A stretch of DNA of 64,000 nt, from NCBI GenBank assembly GCA_965278945.1, contig OZ257128.1:1-64000 (forward strand). The letters are read 5' to 3'. The translations under genes were made by a program, and so were the position numbers. This DNA is from UBA10649 sp965278945 (lineage in GTDB: Bacteria; Actinomycetota; Actinomycetes; S36-B12). The notes beneath the pieces are model-generated. The model did no database searches and was not told where the DNA came from. It was given only the letters and a program-made list of their open reading frames with translations. Of the stretch, positions 1 to 8,332 are shown piece by piece. Each line of letters opens with the position of its first letter. Position 1 is the stretch's first letter.

Positions 1-38
1 GCCGGACTTCGGCGCTCATCGGAGCGGTCACTGCTCAC
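1..38 (-). CDS. 5' end of a gene running out of the window (partial)
   Basis: On the minus strand a GTG at 38-36 is preceded by a near-perfect Shine-Dalgarno (GGAGGT at 48-43, four bases before the GTG) and opens a frame that stays open to the window edge, reading VSSDRSDERRSP. The product cannot be identified from 12 residues. It would be divergent from the HipA-like gene at 138. The strong ribosome binding site is the only real evidence. Confidence 0.4.
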   Translation of the reverse strand, partial: MSSDRSDERRSP

Positions 39-123
39 GGTCACCTCCGTGCTTGAGCTCCTGAGTGGGTCGGGCAGGTCCTGATCGTAGACGCGCATCG
101 AGGATCGTTCGGGATCGCGCCGG

Positions 124-129
124 TAGGCT
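124..129 (+). promoter_or_regulatory. -10 element of a probable leaderless promoter
   Basis: TAGGCT lies 8 bases before the GTG of the HipA-like gene at 138, and no Shine-Dalgarno precedes that GTG. With a normal -10 to start-site distance the transcript would begin at the start codon. Confidence 0.5.
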
Positions 130-137
130 CATCCCTC

Positions 138-899
138 GTGCTCGCCCACGTGAACGCGACGCGATACGTCACGCCCCTGCGTGAAGGCGGTTCGCTGCCC
201 GGCCTGATGGAGGCCGATGACCTGGGCACCTACGTCGTGAAGTTCCGTGGCGCAGGGCAAGGGCGCAGCGCGCTCATCGCCGAGGTCATCTGTGCCGGAC
301 TTGCGCGTGGACTCGGCCTTCCCGTGCCGGACCTCGTCACCGTGGAGGTCGATCCCGCGCTCGCCTCGGGGGAACCCGATCAGGAGGTCCAGGACCTGTT
401 GCGCGCCAGCGCCGGGATCAACCTCGGCGTCGACTTCCTTCCCGGTGCTCTGGACTTCGATCCGAAGGCGTTCCCCGTCGACTCTGTCCTGGCCGGCCGT
501 GTCCTGTGGTTCGACGCCTTCGTCGGCAACGTCGATCGCTCTCATCGAAACCCGAATCTCCTGCAGTGGCGTGGGCTGTGGCTCATCGATCACGGCGCCT
601 GCTTGTCGTTTCATCATCGGTGGGCGGCGGCAGCAGGCTTCGACTCTCGTCCGTACGACTGGTCCGACCACGTCCTCAGCGGCTCGCACCCGGACGTCGT
701 CGCAGCAGACGACGAGTTCGCTTCACGCGTCACGGGCGAGCTGATCGACCGGTCGGTGGCCGATGTTCCCGACGCGTGGCTTGTCGACGAGCCCGGTTTC
801 GCGGGCGCCGATGAGGTCCGCTCCGCCTACATTGAGCGCATCACCGGCAGGCTCGCCGCTCGCGAGGCGTGGCTGCCCCGGCTCGAGGGGGCGACATGA
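138..899 (+). CDS. HipA-like kinase-domain protein
   Basis: A 253-residue protein of the short HipA-like family (resembles Pfam HipA_2). A lysine in TYVVKF (about K35) fits the ATP-contacting lysine. NVDRSHRNPN (131-140) has the catalytic-loop pattern with Asp133 and Asn138, and LIDHGACL (D151) fits the metal-binding aspartate. It lacks the N-terminal domain of full-length HipA toxins, so it is a stand-alone kinase-like domain. The GTG start sits 8 bases after a TAGGCT hexamer, so the transcript is probably leaderless. The DUF3037 gene follows with an ATGA overlap, so the two are translationally coupled. The substrate is unknown, and there is no HipB-type HTH antitoxin beside it. Confidence 0.75.
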   Translation: MLAHVNATRYVTPLREGGSLPGLMEADDLGTYVVKFRGAGQGRSALIAEVICAGLARGLGLPVPDLVTVEVDPALASGEPDQEVQDLLRASAGINLGVDFLPGALDFDPKAFPVDSVLAGRVLWFDAFVGNVDRSHRNPNLLQWRGLWLIDHGACLSFHHRWAAAAGFDSRPYDWSDHVLSGSHPDVVAADDEFASRVTGELIDRSVADVPDAWLVDEPGFAGADEVRSAYIERITGRLAAREAWLPRLEGAT

Positions 900-1270
900 C
901 CGAGCAGCGCTCGGCATTCGAGTACGCCGTGCTTCGAGTGGTACCCCGGGTCGAGCGCGGCGAGGCGATGAACGCGGGCGTGATCTTATACTGCAAGCCG
1001 CTGGAGTACCTCGGTGCTCGCGTGCTCCTCGACCGCGATCGTCTTGCGGCCCTCGATCCGCACGCCGATCCCGAGGCGGTCGCACGTGCGCTTGACGCGG
1101 CAGCGGACTGTGCGTTGCGCGGTGACGATGATCAAGGTCGCCGGTTCCGCTGGCTGACGGCCCCGCGCAGCACTGTCGTCCAGCCGGGTGCTGTCCACAC
1201 GGGCCTGACGAACGACCCGAGTGCTGAGACCGAGCGATTGTTCGCGCTACTCGTGCTCCCGCTCGGCTAG
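896..1270 (+). CDS. DUF3037 family protein
   Basis: A 124-residue soluble protein whose N-terminal half (FEYAVLRVVPRVERGEAMNAGVILYC) matches DUF3037. The ATG at 896 overlaps the stop of the HipA-like gene (ATGA), which fixes the start. DUF3037 proteins are repeatedly found next to HipA-like kinases, so a joint function such as partner, substrate or regulator of the kinase is likely, but no biochemical role is established that I can name. No membrane segment or signal peptide is visible. Confidence 0.75.
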   Translation: MTEQRSAFEYAVLRVVPRVERGEAMNAGVILYCKPLEYLGARVLLDRDRLAALDPHADPEAVARALDAAADCALRGDDDQGRRFRWLTAPRSTVVQPGAVHTGLTNDPSAETERLFALLVLPLG

Positions 1271-1283
1271 CGCAGCTCGAACA

Positions 1284-1952
1284 ATGGGATCAACCCTCGC
1301 GCAGCTCATCCCGCTTGCCATCGGCGTGCTGGCCAGTCCGCTGCCGATCATGGCCGTGGTGCTGCTTCTCCTCGGTGAACGCGCTCGTGCGACGGGTTCG
1401 GCCTTCGTCGTGGGATGGATCATCGGACTGGTGAGCGTCGGCCTGGTCGGCATCCTCATCCTCAACGAGACCTCCGTCTTCGGCAGCCAAGGAAGTGGCC
1501 CCGTCGTTCGCTTGCTCAAGGGACTTCTTGGCAGTGCGCTGCTCGTTCTCGCGGTCCTGCAATGGAAGCAGCGCCCGCAGCCCGGCGAGCAGGCTGAGCT
1601 CCCGAAGTGGATGGCGGCGCTGGCCTCGTTCTCCCCGTCGAAGTCCTTCGGGCTGGGCTGGACGCTCGCCGCAATCAAGCCCAAGAACCTGGTACTCGCG
1701 CTTGCCGCGGCGACGATAATCACCGAGTCCGGCATGGAGATCGGCAGCGAGCTGATCGCGCTCGCCGCATTCGCCCTGGCTGCGTCGATCGGCGTCTCGG
1801 CCCCGCTCGTCGTCTACTTCGCGCTGGGCGACCGAGCGGCCGTCACCCTTGATCGCTGGGGTCGCTGGCTCTCCCGCAACAAGTCCGTGGTCATGGCTGT
1901 GGTGCTGCTCGTGATCGGACTGCTGCTGATCGCGTCAGCCATCTCGGGCTAG
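1284..1952 (+). CDS. GAP-family (Sap-like) membrane protein
   Basis: A 222-residue polytopic membrane protein with about six hydrophobic segments. The opening (IPLAIGVLASPLPIMAVVLLLL) and the SPSKSFGLGWTLAAIKPKNLVLALAA stretch are characteristic of the GAP / sulfolipid-1-addressing family, related to the LysE exporter fold. The mycobacterial Sap protein affects surface lipid export; the substrate here is unknown. I chose the ATG at 1284, after the DUF3037 stop, because the open frame upstream of it overlaps DUF3037 and lacks membrane character. It may be co-transcribed with the two genes before it. Confidence 0.7.
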   Translation: MGSTLAQLIPLAIGVLASPLPIMAVVLLLLGERARATGSAFVVGWIIGLVSVGLVGILILNETSVFGSQGSGPVVRLLKGLLGSALLVLAVLQWKQRPQPGEQAELPKWMAALASFSPSKSFGLGWTLAAIKPKNLVLALAAATIITESGMEIGSELIALAAFALAASIGVSAPLVVYFALGDRAAVTLDRWGRWLSRNKSVVMAVVLLVIGLLLIASAISG

Positions 1953-1969
1953 CCCGACTCCACCACGCC

Positions 1970-2035
1970 GACGCGACCCGAACCGTCGTGAAGTCGGTGT
2001 CTGCGGGCCGGGATCACGACGATTCGGGTCGCGTC
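1970..2035. repeat. 22-bp inverted repeat between convergent genes
   Basis: Arms 1970-1991 and 2014-2035 are complementary at 21 of 22 positions around a 22-base loop. The right arm encodes the last residues of the minus-strand small membrane protein. Lying between converging genes, it fits a bidirectional transcription terminator, but neither side has a T tract. Confidence 0.6.
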
Positions 2036-2238
2036 GACGTCAGCTCGCGGTCGGAGCGGCGCTGCGCTAGTACTGATCCAGCCAGACCTGCGAGTCCCAG
2101 TAGGACGAACGTGACCGGGAGCACCAGGCGTGGATTGATGTCCACCTCGTAGTAGTTGCTCGCGATGTAGCCCACGGCCAGCGCGGTGAACAGCAGACCG
2201 GCGACGAGCGACAGCAGATCTATTGGGTGCCTACGCAC
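2014..2238 (-). CDS. small two-helix membrane protein of the PspC/LiaF locus
   Basis: A 74-residue protein with two hydrophobic helices (about residues 6-26 and 35-55) and a charged tail (AQRRSDRELTSTRPESS). The GTG at 2238 is preferred because it overlaps the stop of the upstream PspC gene (GTGCGTAG) and follows a clear GGAGG five bases upstream. Translational coupling puts it in the envelope-stress operon with the PspC-LiaF protein. I do not recognise a family, and a function beyond membrane stress sensing cannot be inferred. Confidence 0.65.
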   Translation of the reverse strand: MRRHPIDLLSLVAGLLFTALAVGYIASNYYEVDINPRLVLPVTFVLLGLAGLAGSVLAQRRSDRELTSTRPESS

Positions 2239-3463
2239 GGGAAACCTCCAAGGTTCCGAAGCTGACATCGGCGGTGAGATTGATTGTTGGTGCGCCAGGG
2301 GGAACGACGCCGGGAACTTCGTCGACGACCGAAGCCTGAGTACCGCTCGCATCGGGCAGGCCCTCGATCTCGATCGTTCCGGCGCCCACTGATCCATCGA
2401 TGAGTACCCGCACTCCGTCGGGGACGAGTATCTCGAGGGTGCCGATACCGACCGATGCGTCTACATCCGTGGGGACGGTCGGTGACAGGGCCAGATCGGT
2501 GAGATCAAGGAACCCGGTGCCGATGTCCAGCCGGAACTCCTCGGCAGTGTCCACCGTGGTTGTCGGCGCCCACGTGTAGTCGCCGATCTCCGTGCCAAGG
2601 CGTAGGTCGGACGGGAGGACGGCGGCAAGCATCGTCACACCGAGTAGCGGGATCGCGATGGAGAGCAGCCAGCGGGCGCGACCGAAGAAGGTGCCCACGA
2701 GCAGGCCCAGACCCAGCACTCCGAGTCCGGCTGCGAGGACGACAACCGGCGGAATGTCGGTCACACCGCTCACGTTCAGCGCGACCAGCGTGCCGACCGT
2801 GATGAGAGCGAGGCTGAGGGTCGCTGCGCCGAGGTACGAGCGAGGCTTCGGCGCGGGCGGCGGGACGGGCACTGGTGTCGGCGCAACATAGCCGGGGTAG
2901 TCGCCGTAGCCGCCGTAGCTGAATCCGGTCGTCTCGGTCACCGGAGCGACAGTGGTCGTCGCCATGGCTGCGGAACTGGTCTGCTGCGGGGACTTGTCCT
3001 TGTTGAGCAGCCACAGCACGACACCTCCTGCCGCGGCCAGCAGGAGGACTGACCCGCCGCCTCCGAAGAACCAGAAGCCGTGCCACGGTCCACCGCCGAA
3101 TACTGCAGAGAGCACGATGATGCCGAGGCCGGCCGCGACGACAATGAGCGCGACGCGTCCGACCGAGCCCGGCTTGCCGGTGCTGTCGAGGAACTTCTGC
3201 GCCTCGTTCGCGGGCGCTCCTTCCTCGGGGATGAAGAGCCAGCCGGCGGCGTACAGCAGCAGTCCGCTGCCGCCGAAGATCGCAAGGACGACGAGAACCA
3301 CGCGCACGATTACCGGGTCGACGCCGAGCCAGCGACCGAAGCCGGCAGCGACACCGCCGATGACGCGGTCATCGCGAGTGCGGCGCAGCGGAGGCCGCGA
3401 CGCGAACGAGGAGGGGGGAGGCGCAAACGTTGCGCCGGGGGCGGGATCAGGAGTTTCTGTCAT
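2231..3463 (-). CDS. PspC domain protein with LiaF-like C-terminal domain
   Basis: A 410-residue membrane protein. Residues about 24-82 are a PspC domain (RVIGGVAAGFGRWLGVDPVI, then a membrane helix and LFIPEEG). Several further membrane segments follow (about 100-300), with a Pro-rich linker. The last 110 residues are a beta-rich repeat (DIGTGFLDLTDL, VGIGTLEILVP, VGAGTIEIEGL, VSFGTLEV) like the C-terminal domain of LiaF and related stress proteins. The ATG at 3463 starts the PspC homology; longer versions would run into the divergent promoter. The divergent gene is a PspC-domain histidine kinase, so this protein is probably its modulator or output, as LiaF is for LiaS. Confidence 0.8.
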   Translation of the reverse strand: MTETPDPAPGATFAPPPSSFASRPPLRRTRDDRVIGGVAAGFGRWLGVDPVIVRVVLVVLAIFGGSGLLLYAAGWLFIPEEGAPANEAQKFLDSTGKPGSVGRVALIVVAAGLGIIVLSAVFGGGPWHGFWFFGGGGSVLLLAAAGGVVLWLLNKDKSPQQTSSAAMATTTVAPVTETTGFSYGGYGDYPGYVAPTPVPVPPPAPKPRSYLGAATLSLALITVGTLVALNVSGVTDIPPVVVLAAGLGVLGLGLLVGTFFGRARWLLSIAIPLLGVTMLAAVLPSDLRLGTEIGDYTWAPTTTVDTAEEFRLDIGTGFLDLTDLALSPTVPTDVDASVGIGTLEILVPDGVRVLIDGSVGAGTIEIEGLPDASGTQASVVDEVPGVVPPGAPTINLTADVSFGTLEVSRA

Positions 3464-3594
3464 GACCCAAGCCTCACTGTCCCCGAAGGCCCACACATCC
3501 GGGACCAACCCTGAATCGACCCCGATCTTGACCCCGAGAATATCGGGGGTGCGCCCTGATGCGCGCACCCTTGCCGAGCCGGGATGATCGGGGG

Positions 3595-4818
3595 GTGAGC
3601 CTCACAGTCGAAACGCCGCGCGCCACGCGGTCCAGTCGCGGCCGAGTCCTGGCGGGAGTGGCCCGCGGGCTCGCCGAGCACCTCCAGCTGCCGGTGTGGC
3701 TGGTGCGTGTCGCCTTCGTCGCCCTTGCTTTGGCTGGTGGTATTGGCGCCTTGCTGTACGCGATCTTCTGGGCGGTGCTGCCGCTTGCCCCAGATGGTGA
3801 GGTCGAAGGCGAGGTCGCCGAGAGTCCTAGCGCGGACCTCACCAGGGTGCTGGCGCTCGCAGCGCTGGTGCTGGGAGTGGGCCTGCTGCTCGCGGCGTTC
3901 GGCTTCAACATCGTTGGCGGAGTGGCCCTGCCAATCATCGTCGCGATCGTCGGTGCAGCGCTGGTGTGGCAGCAGGCCGACGCTGATCAGCGGGCCGAGT
4001 GGTCCTCGACGGCGACACGTGCCGCGCGGGAGACGGCGGGATCGACCGCGCGCGCGGGACGGTGGCGCATCGTGTTTGGCGTGTGTCTGGTCGTCCTGGG
4101 GCTGGTTGGCGTACTGATCAACCGCACGGGAGCGGCCGCTGCCGTTCAGGCATTGGCAACGGCGGTTCTCCTCGTTGGCGGCATCGGACTGGTCGTGTTC
4201 CCCTGGTTCTACCGACGCTGGCGCGAGCAGGACGAGCAGCGCCGAGCCCTCATCCGCAGCGAGGAGCGCGCCGATATCGCCGCCCACGTGCACGACTCAG
4301 TACTGCAGACGCTGACACTCATCCAGCGCAACGCCTCCGATTCGCGAGAAGTCACGCGGCTGGCACGCTCAGAAGAGCGGGCCTTGCGATCCTGGTTGTA
4401 TGCGCCGCAGGGAGATCCGACGAGGACATTTGCGGCTCGCCTGTCACGCGATGCGGCAGAGGTCGAGTCGGCTTACGCCGCGACTCTCGACGTCGTCACT
4501 GTCGGCGACGCCACCATCGACGGCGCCATCTCCGCGTTGCTCGCCGCGACGCGAGAGTCGATGATCAACGCCGCCAAGCACGGGGGAGGTGCCGCCTCCG
4601 TCTACGCCGAGATCGGCGACGAGACTGCAGAGGTGTTCATCAGGGATCGAGGGGTCGGGTTCGATCCGGCCAACGTGCCCGACGATCGGCACGGCCTTCG
4701 TGAGTCCGTCATCGGCCGGATGGAGCGCGCCGGAGGATCCGCCGAAGTTGTCAGCACCGCCGGGACCGGCACGGAGGTCCGCCTGCGTATCTCACGCGCA
4801 CCGGAGGCGTCGGCATGA
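3595..4818 (+). CDS. PspC-domain sensor histidine kinase
   Basis: A 407-residue membrane kinase. The N-terminal PspC domain (about 10-68) is followed by further membrane helices. The dimerisation and phosphoacceptor motif AHVHDSVLQTL (His about 233) is of the NarL/DegS-LiaS type, and the C-terminal ATPase domain shows ESMINAAKH (N box) and DRGVGFDP. The GTG at 3595 is chosen as start because the residues before it (MRAPLPSRDD) are outside PspC homology; an ATG at 3559 is the alternative. It overlaps the response regulator by ATGA. Together with the divergent PspC-LiaF protein this forms a cell-envelope stress system like LiaFSR, possibly controlling that divergent gene. Confidence 0.8.
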   Translation: MSLTVETPRATRSSRGRVLAGVARGLAEHLQLPVWLVRVAFVALALAGGIGALLYAIFWAVLPLAPDGEVEGEVAESPSADLTRVLALAALVLGVGLLLAAFGFNIVGGVALPIIVAIVGAALVWQQADADQRAEWSSTATRAARETAGSTARAGRWRIVFGVCLVVLGLVGVLINRTGAAAAVQALATAVLLVGGIGLVVFPWFYRRWREQDEQRRALIRSEERADIAAHVHDSVLQTLTLIQRNASDSREVTRLARSEERALRSWLYAPQGDPTRTFAARLSRDAAEVESAYAATLDVVTVGDATIDGAISALLAATRESMINAAKHGGGAASVYAEIGDETAEVFIRDRGVGFDPANVPDDRHGLRESVIGRMERAGGSAEVVSTAGTGTEVRLRISRAPEASA

Positions 4819-5456
4819 GCGAACCGAAGCTCAGAGTGGTCCTTGTCGACGATCACGCCATGGTGCGGTCGGGGGTTCGGGCAGAGATCGGAGCGGACGT
4901 GGAGATCGTCGGTGAGGCGGGCGACGTCACTGAGGCGATCCACGTGATACTCGCGACGCGACCGGATGTCGTCCTTCTCGACGTCCACCTGCCCGGCGGC
5001 GACGGACGCGCGGTGCTCGACGCCTGCGTGGAGCAGGTTCCCGAGACGAAGTTCCTGGCCCTGTCGGTAAGCGACGCCCCCTCCGATGTCGTCGATATCG
5101 TCCGCGGCGGTGCGCGCGGCTATGTGATGAAGGCGATCACCGGTCCAGAACTACTCGAATCCGTGCGTCGGATCGCTGACGGCGATGCGGTGTTCTCGCC
5201 CCGCCTGGCCGGTTTCGTCCTCGATGCCTTCGCCGGCGGATCGGCCGAGGACGACGAGGAACTCGATCGGCTTACGCCACGCGAGCGGGAGGTCATGCGC
5301 CTGATTGCGCGCGGCTACACGTACCGCGAGGTGGTGAGCGAACTGGTTCTGTCGGTCAAGACCGTGGAAAGTCATGTCTCAGCCGTGCTGCGCAAGCTCC
5401 AATTGTCGGATCGGCACGAACTCGCCAAGTGGGCTTCGGCGCGTCGGCTCATCTAA
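4815..5456 (+). CDS. NarL/LuxR-family response regulator
   Basis: A 213-residue two-domain regulator. The receiver domain has the acidic pair DDH near residue 12, the phosphoacceptor Asp56 in VVLLDVHLP, and the conserved lysine in GYVMKAI. The C-terminal LuxR helix-turn-helix is LTPREREVMRLIARGYTYREV... through VKTVESHVSAVLRKL. The start overlaps the kinase stop (ATGA), so the pair is coupled and the kinase at 3595-4818 is its partner. Likely targets include the divergent PspC-LiaF operon, but no binding site can be assigned. Confidence 0.88.
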   Translation: MSEPKLRVVLVDDHAMVRSGVRAEIGADVEIVGEAGDVTEAIHVILATRPDVVLLDVHLPGGDGRAVLDACVEQVPETKFLALSVSDAPSDVVDIVRGGARGYVMKAITGPELLESVRRIADGDAVFSPRLAGFVLDAFAGGSAEDDEELDRLTPREREVMRLIARGYTYREVVSELVLSVKTVESHVSAVLRKLQLSDRHELAKWASARRLI

Positions 5457-5474
5457 CGTGCCAAGATCGCGCGC

Positions 5475-7094
5475 ATGACGAAGGCGCAACGGGGAGCTGC
5501 CGGACTAGTCCTTGCGGTTCTGGCTTCCAGCCAGTTCCTCATGACTCTCGACAGCACGGTCATGAACGTCTCGATGCCGCAGGTCGCCGCCGACCTGGGC
5601 ACGTCGATCACCGGCATCCAGACCGCGATCACGCTCTACACACTCGTGATGGCCACGATGATGATCACCGGCGGCAAGATCGGAACGATCATCGGCCGCC
5701 GCCGGGCCTTCGCTATCGGGCTGGTCATCTACGGCTTGGGCTCGTTCGTCACCGCGATTGCGCCCAACCTTCCCGTCCTGCTTCTTGGCTGGTCGCTGCT
5801 CGAAGGACTGGGCGCGGCATTGATCATGCCGGCGATCGTCGCGCTCGTGGCGGCCAACTTTGCCGCGGACAAACGATCGAGCGCATACGGAATGGTCGCT
5901 GCCGCCGGAGCGATGGCCGTCGCGGCTGGCCCGCTCATCGGCGGTGCGGTGACGACCTACGCCTCGTGGCGCTACGTGTTCATCGGAGAGGTCGTCATCG
6001 TCGGCGTCATCTTGCTGTTCCTCCGCAGGATCGCTGACACCCCTCCGGTTCGCGCGAAGCTCGATCTCGTCGGGTCTGCCCTGTCAGTGGTCGGACTTGG
6101 CGCCTTCGTCTTCGGCGTGCTCCGCTCGGGGGAGTGGGGATGGGTCATCCCGATCCCGGGAGCGCCGACCATCCTCGGCGCCTCGCCGACGATCTGGCTG
6201 ATGCTTCTCGGCGGTCTGGTCGTGTACTGCTTCCTGAGGTGGGAGACACACCTGCAGGACACTGGCGGCCAGCCGCTCATGGACCCGGCCATGCTCAGGA
6301 TCAGGCAGTTGTCCGGCGGACTGACCATGTTCTTCGCCCAGTTCATGGTTCAGGCCGGAGTGTTCTTCGCCGTGCCGTTGTTCTTGTCGGTGGTGCTCGG
6401 CCTCTCGGCGCTGGAGACCGGCGTCAGGCTTCTGCCGCTGTCGGCCGCCCTGCTGCTCACTGCCATCGGCATTCCGAAGGTTCGCCCGCGCGCCAACCCG
6501 CGCCGTGTCGTGCGCCTCGGACTGCTCTCCATGCTCATCGGCATCTTGTTCCTTGTTGCCGGGATGAGTCCCGGCGCGAACGCGGCCGTCGTCTTCATTC
6601 CCATGCTGCTCATGGGCCTAGGGCTCGGAGCGCTTGCTTCGCAGCTCGGCGCCGTGACGGTGTCCGCGGTTGGTGACGAGCAGAGCGCGGAGGTCGGCGG
6701 CCTGCAGAACACCGCCACCAACCTCGGCGCGTCACTGGGAACCGCGCTGATCGGGTCGGTGCTCATCGCGACCCTGAGCGCATCCGTGATCACCGGCATC
6801 CAGACGAATCCCGACGTGCCCGAATCGGTGAAGACGCAGGCGAGCACCAGTCTCGTCGGCACGGTGCCGTTCATCTCCGACGCGCAGCTCACGACCGCGC
6901 TGACCGATGCGGGGGTCACGGGCGCTGAGGCCGATGCCATCGTCGAGGTGAACACGCAGGCACGGCTCGATGGGCTGAGGGCGGCGTTCGCGTTGGCCGC
7001 GCTGCTCACCATCGCCGCGCTGTTCTTCACCGGCCGCCTTCCGACGCAGGCGCCCGGCACGGCCGCTAAGGCCGACCTGCAGGTCGAGACCTAA
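5475..7094 (+). CDS. MFS exporter, DHA2 (EmrB/QacA) family
   Basis: A 539-residue transporter with about 14 membrane helices. LDSTVMNVSMPQVAADLG in helix 1 and GKIGTIIGRRR after helix 2 are the drug:H+ antiporter-2 signatures. A long periplasmic loop lies near residues 440-490. It follows the response regulator by 18 bases and could be in its operon, which would fit export of a membrane-active compound, but this link is inference. The substrate is unknown. Confidence 0.85.
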   Translation: MTKAQRGAAGLVLAVLASSQFLMTLDSTVMNVSMPQVAADLGTSITGIQTAITLYTLVMATMMITGGKIGTIIGRRRAFAIGLVIYGLGSFVTAIAPNLPVLLLGWSLLEGLGAALIMPAIVALVAANFAADKRSSAYGMVAAAGAMAVAAGPLIGGAVTTYASWRYVFIGEVVIVGVILLFLRRIADTPPVRAKLDLVGSALSVVGLGAFVFGVLRSGEWGWVIPIPGAPTILGASPTIWLMLLGGLVVYCFLRWETHLQDTGGQPLMDPAMLRIRQLSGGLTMFFAQFMVQAGVFFAVPLFLSVVLGLSALETGVRLLPLSAALLLTAIGIPKVRPRANPRRVVRLGLLSMLIGILFLVAGMSPGANAAVVFIPMLLMGLGLGALASQLGAVTVSAVGDEQSAEVGGLQNTATNLGASLGTALIGSVLIATLSASVITGIQTNPDVPESVKTQASTSLVGTVPFISDAQLTTALTDAGVTGAEADAIVEVNTQARLDGLRAAFALAALLTIAALFFTGRLPTQAPGTAAKADLQVET

Positions 7095-7170
7095 CGGGCG
7101 AGTTCGACGGCCAAGGCCTCGAGCAGGCTTCGGCTGCCCTCCTCGCGGGAGTCCATGAGAGGCTATCCCG

Positions 7171-7656
7171 GTGCGACGACAGGTGATTTCGGCCGCGGCG
7201 ACGGTAGTCGCGCTCGTGGGCCTCGCGGGAATGACGCCAGCGCAGGCCGCGCCACCGGACGGCAAGCGGGTGTGCCCTACCCGGGACTTCACCTACGGGG
7301 ATGGCTGGGGAGTCGATCGCGGCGAGCGCCAGCACACCGGCATCGACATGCACGCGAAGCGTGGCACCCCGATCCTCGCCGTCGAGGACGGCGTCATCGA
7401 TCGCACCAAATTGCAGGACAACGGCGCTCTCCAGATCGTCATGCGCGGGTCGAGCGGAGCGAAGTTCTACTACGGCCACATGGACGAGGTTCTGATCAAA
7501 GGCGGCCAGCGAGTCAAGGCGGGTGAAGTCATCGGGCTCATGGGCGACACGGGATCACCCGGCAGCGTGCACCTGCATTTCGAGTTTTGGCGAAGTGGCG
7601 GGGAGTCCGACGCCGTCAACCCCGAGCCACTGATTCGCCGCATCTGCCCGGGGTAG
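7171..7656 (+). CDS. secreted M23-family peptidase
   Basis: A 161-residue protein with a signal peptide (hydrophobic stretch ending TPAQA-APP, cleavage near residue 27) followed by one LytM/M23 domain. The zinc ligand motifs are present: HTGIDM (HxxxD) and HLHFEF (HxH). The central block GHMDEVLIKGGQRVKAGEVIGLMGDTG is typical. It probably cuts peptidoglycan cross-links or stems outside the cell. The start is GTG at 7171; no convincing Shine-Dalgarno is seen. No SH3, LysM or coiled-coil targeting region is present. Confidence 0.82.
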   Translation: MRRQVISAAATVVALVGLAGMTPAQAAPPDGKRVCPTRDFTYGDGWGVDRGERQHTGIDMHAKRGTPILAVEDGVIDRTKLQDNGALQIVMRGSSGAKFYYGHMDEVLIKGGQRVKAGEVIGLMGDTGSPGSVHLHFEFWRSGGESDAVNPEPLIRRICPG

Positions 7657-7667
7657 AAGATGACCGC

Positions 7668-8132
7668 ATGAACTCGCGTCGCGTCCGTGCAATCGCTCTT
7701 GTCTCGTCCGTCTCCCTGATGGCTCTCGCGCTCACCGCCTGCGGTGGTTCGTCGTCAGCCGAGTCCACGTCCGCGCCGGCAGCGAGCCCTTCGGCGGTTG
7801 CGTCCGATCTGGCCTCCGAGGGCATCGATGACAACACCGGGTCGACGGCGACGTACTGCGGTCCGCTGGCCGACGCGTATGCGATCAAGCCCCCGTCCGG
7901 GTCCCAGGTCAGCGACGAGGAGCTCCAGGCGTTCGCCGATGCCCTCGAGCCGGCCGCGGTCGCGGCACAGGCCGACGGCCGCCAGGACCTGTACGACCTG
8001 TTCGCGCTCGTCGCGCGCATGAATGCCGAGCCCGACGCCATGACATCCGACGAGGTCAACGAGGTCTTCACGCAGATCGATGCGCTCGGCCCGGAGGTTC
8101 TTGCCGACTGCGGCATCGACCTGATGTCCTGA
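7668..8132 (+). CDS. putative lipoprotein of unknown function
   Basis: A 154-residue lipoprotein. The signal sequence ends in the lipobox LTAC with Cys25 as lipidation site, followed by a Ser/Ala linker and a helical acidic domain with two further cysteines (TYCGPL and LADCGIDL) that could form a disulfide. I do not recognise the domain. It starts 12 bases after the M23 peptidase and may be co-transcribed with it. Confidence 0.7.
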   Translation: MNSRRVRAIALVSSVSLMALALTACGGSSSAESTSAPAASPSAVASDLASEGIDDNTGSTATYCGPLADAYAIKPPSGSQVSDEELQAFADALEPAAVAAQADGRQDLYDLFALVARMNAEPDAMTSDEVNEVFTQIDALGPEVLADCGIDLMS

Positions 8133-8134
8133 CA

Positions 8135-8332
8135 TCAGCCAGAGCGGAAGGCAAGGCCTCGCGAGCTCAGTTCGGCCTCGAGGATGCGCACGGCCTTCGG
8201 GCCGATCCCGTGCAGATCGGCAATCTCCTCTCTGGTGACGCTGGTCAGGTCCTCGTAGCCTGCGAATCCGGCGTGCCGAAGCGCTCCGCGGGCCGGGTTG
8301 CCGATGGGGATCTCATCCCACGCATCAGTCAT
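8135..8332 (-). CDS. small helix-hairpin-helix protein
   Basis: A 65-residue protein made essentially of one helix-hairpin-helix unit (TREEIADLHGIGPKAVRILEAEL). The LHGIGPKA turn is the classic non-specific DNA-binding hairpin seen in RNA polymerase alpha C-terminal-like and repair proteins. It is the last gene of a minus-strand set with the GNAT and DUF1304 genes and overlaps the GNAT gene by 8 bases. Possible roles are DNA binding or pairing with a partner; nothing more specific can be said. Confidence 0.72.
   Translation of the reverse strand: MTDAWDEIPIGNPARGALRHAGFAGYEDLTSVTREEIADLHGIGPKAVRILEAELSSRGLAFRSG

Noticed and set aside
3460..4293. Long minus-strand open frame overlapping the PspC histidine kinase.
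   Set aside because: Arg/Gln/Asp-rich composition typical of shadows of high-GC genes; the plus-strand kinase has full domain support.
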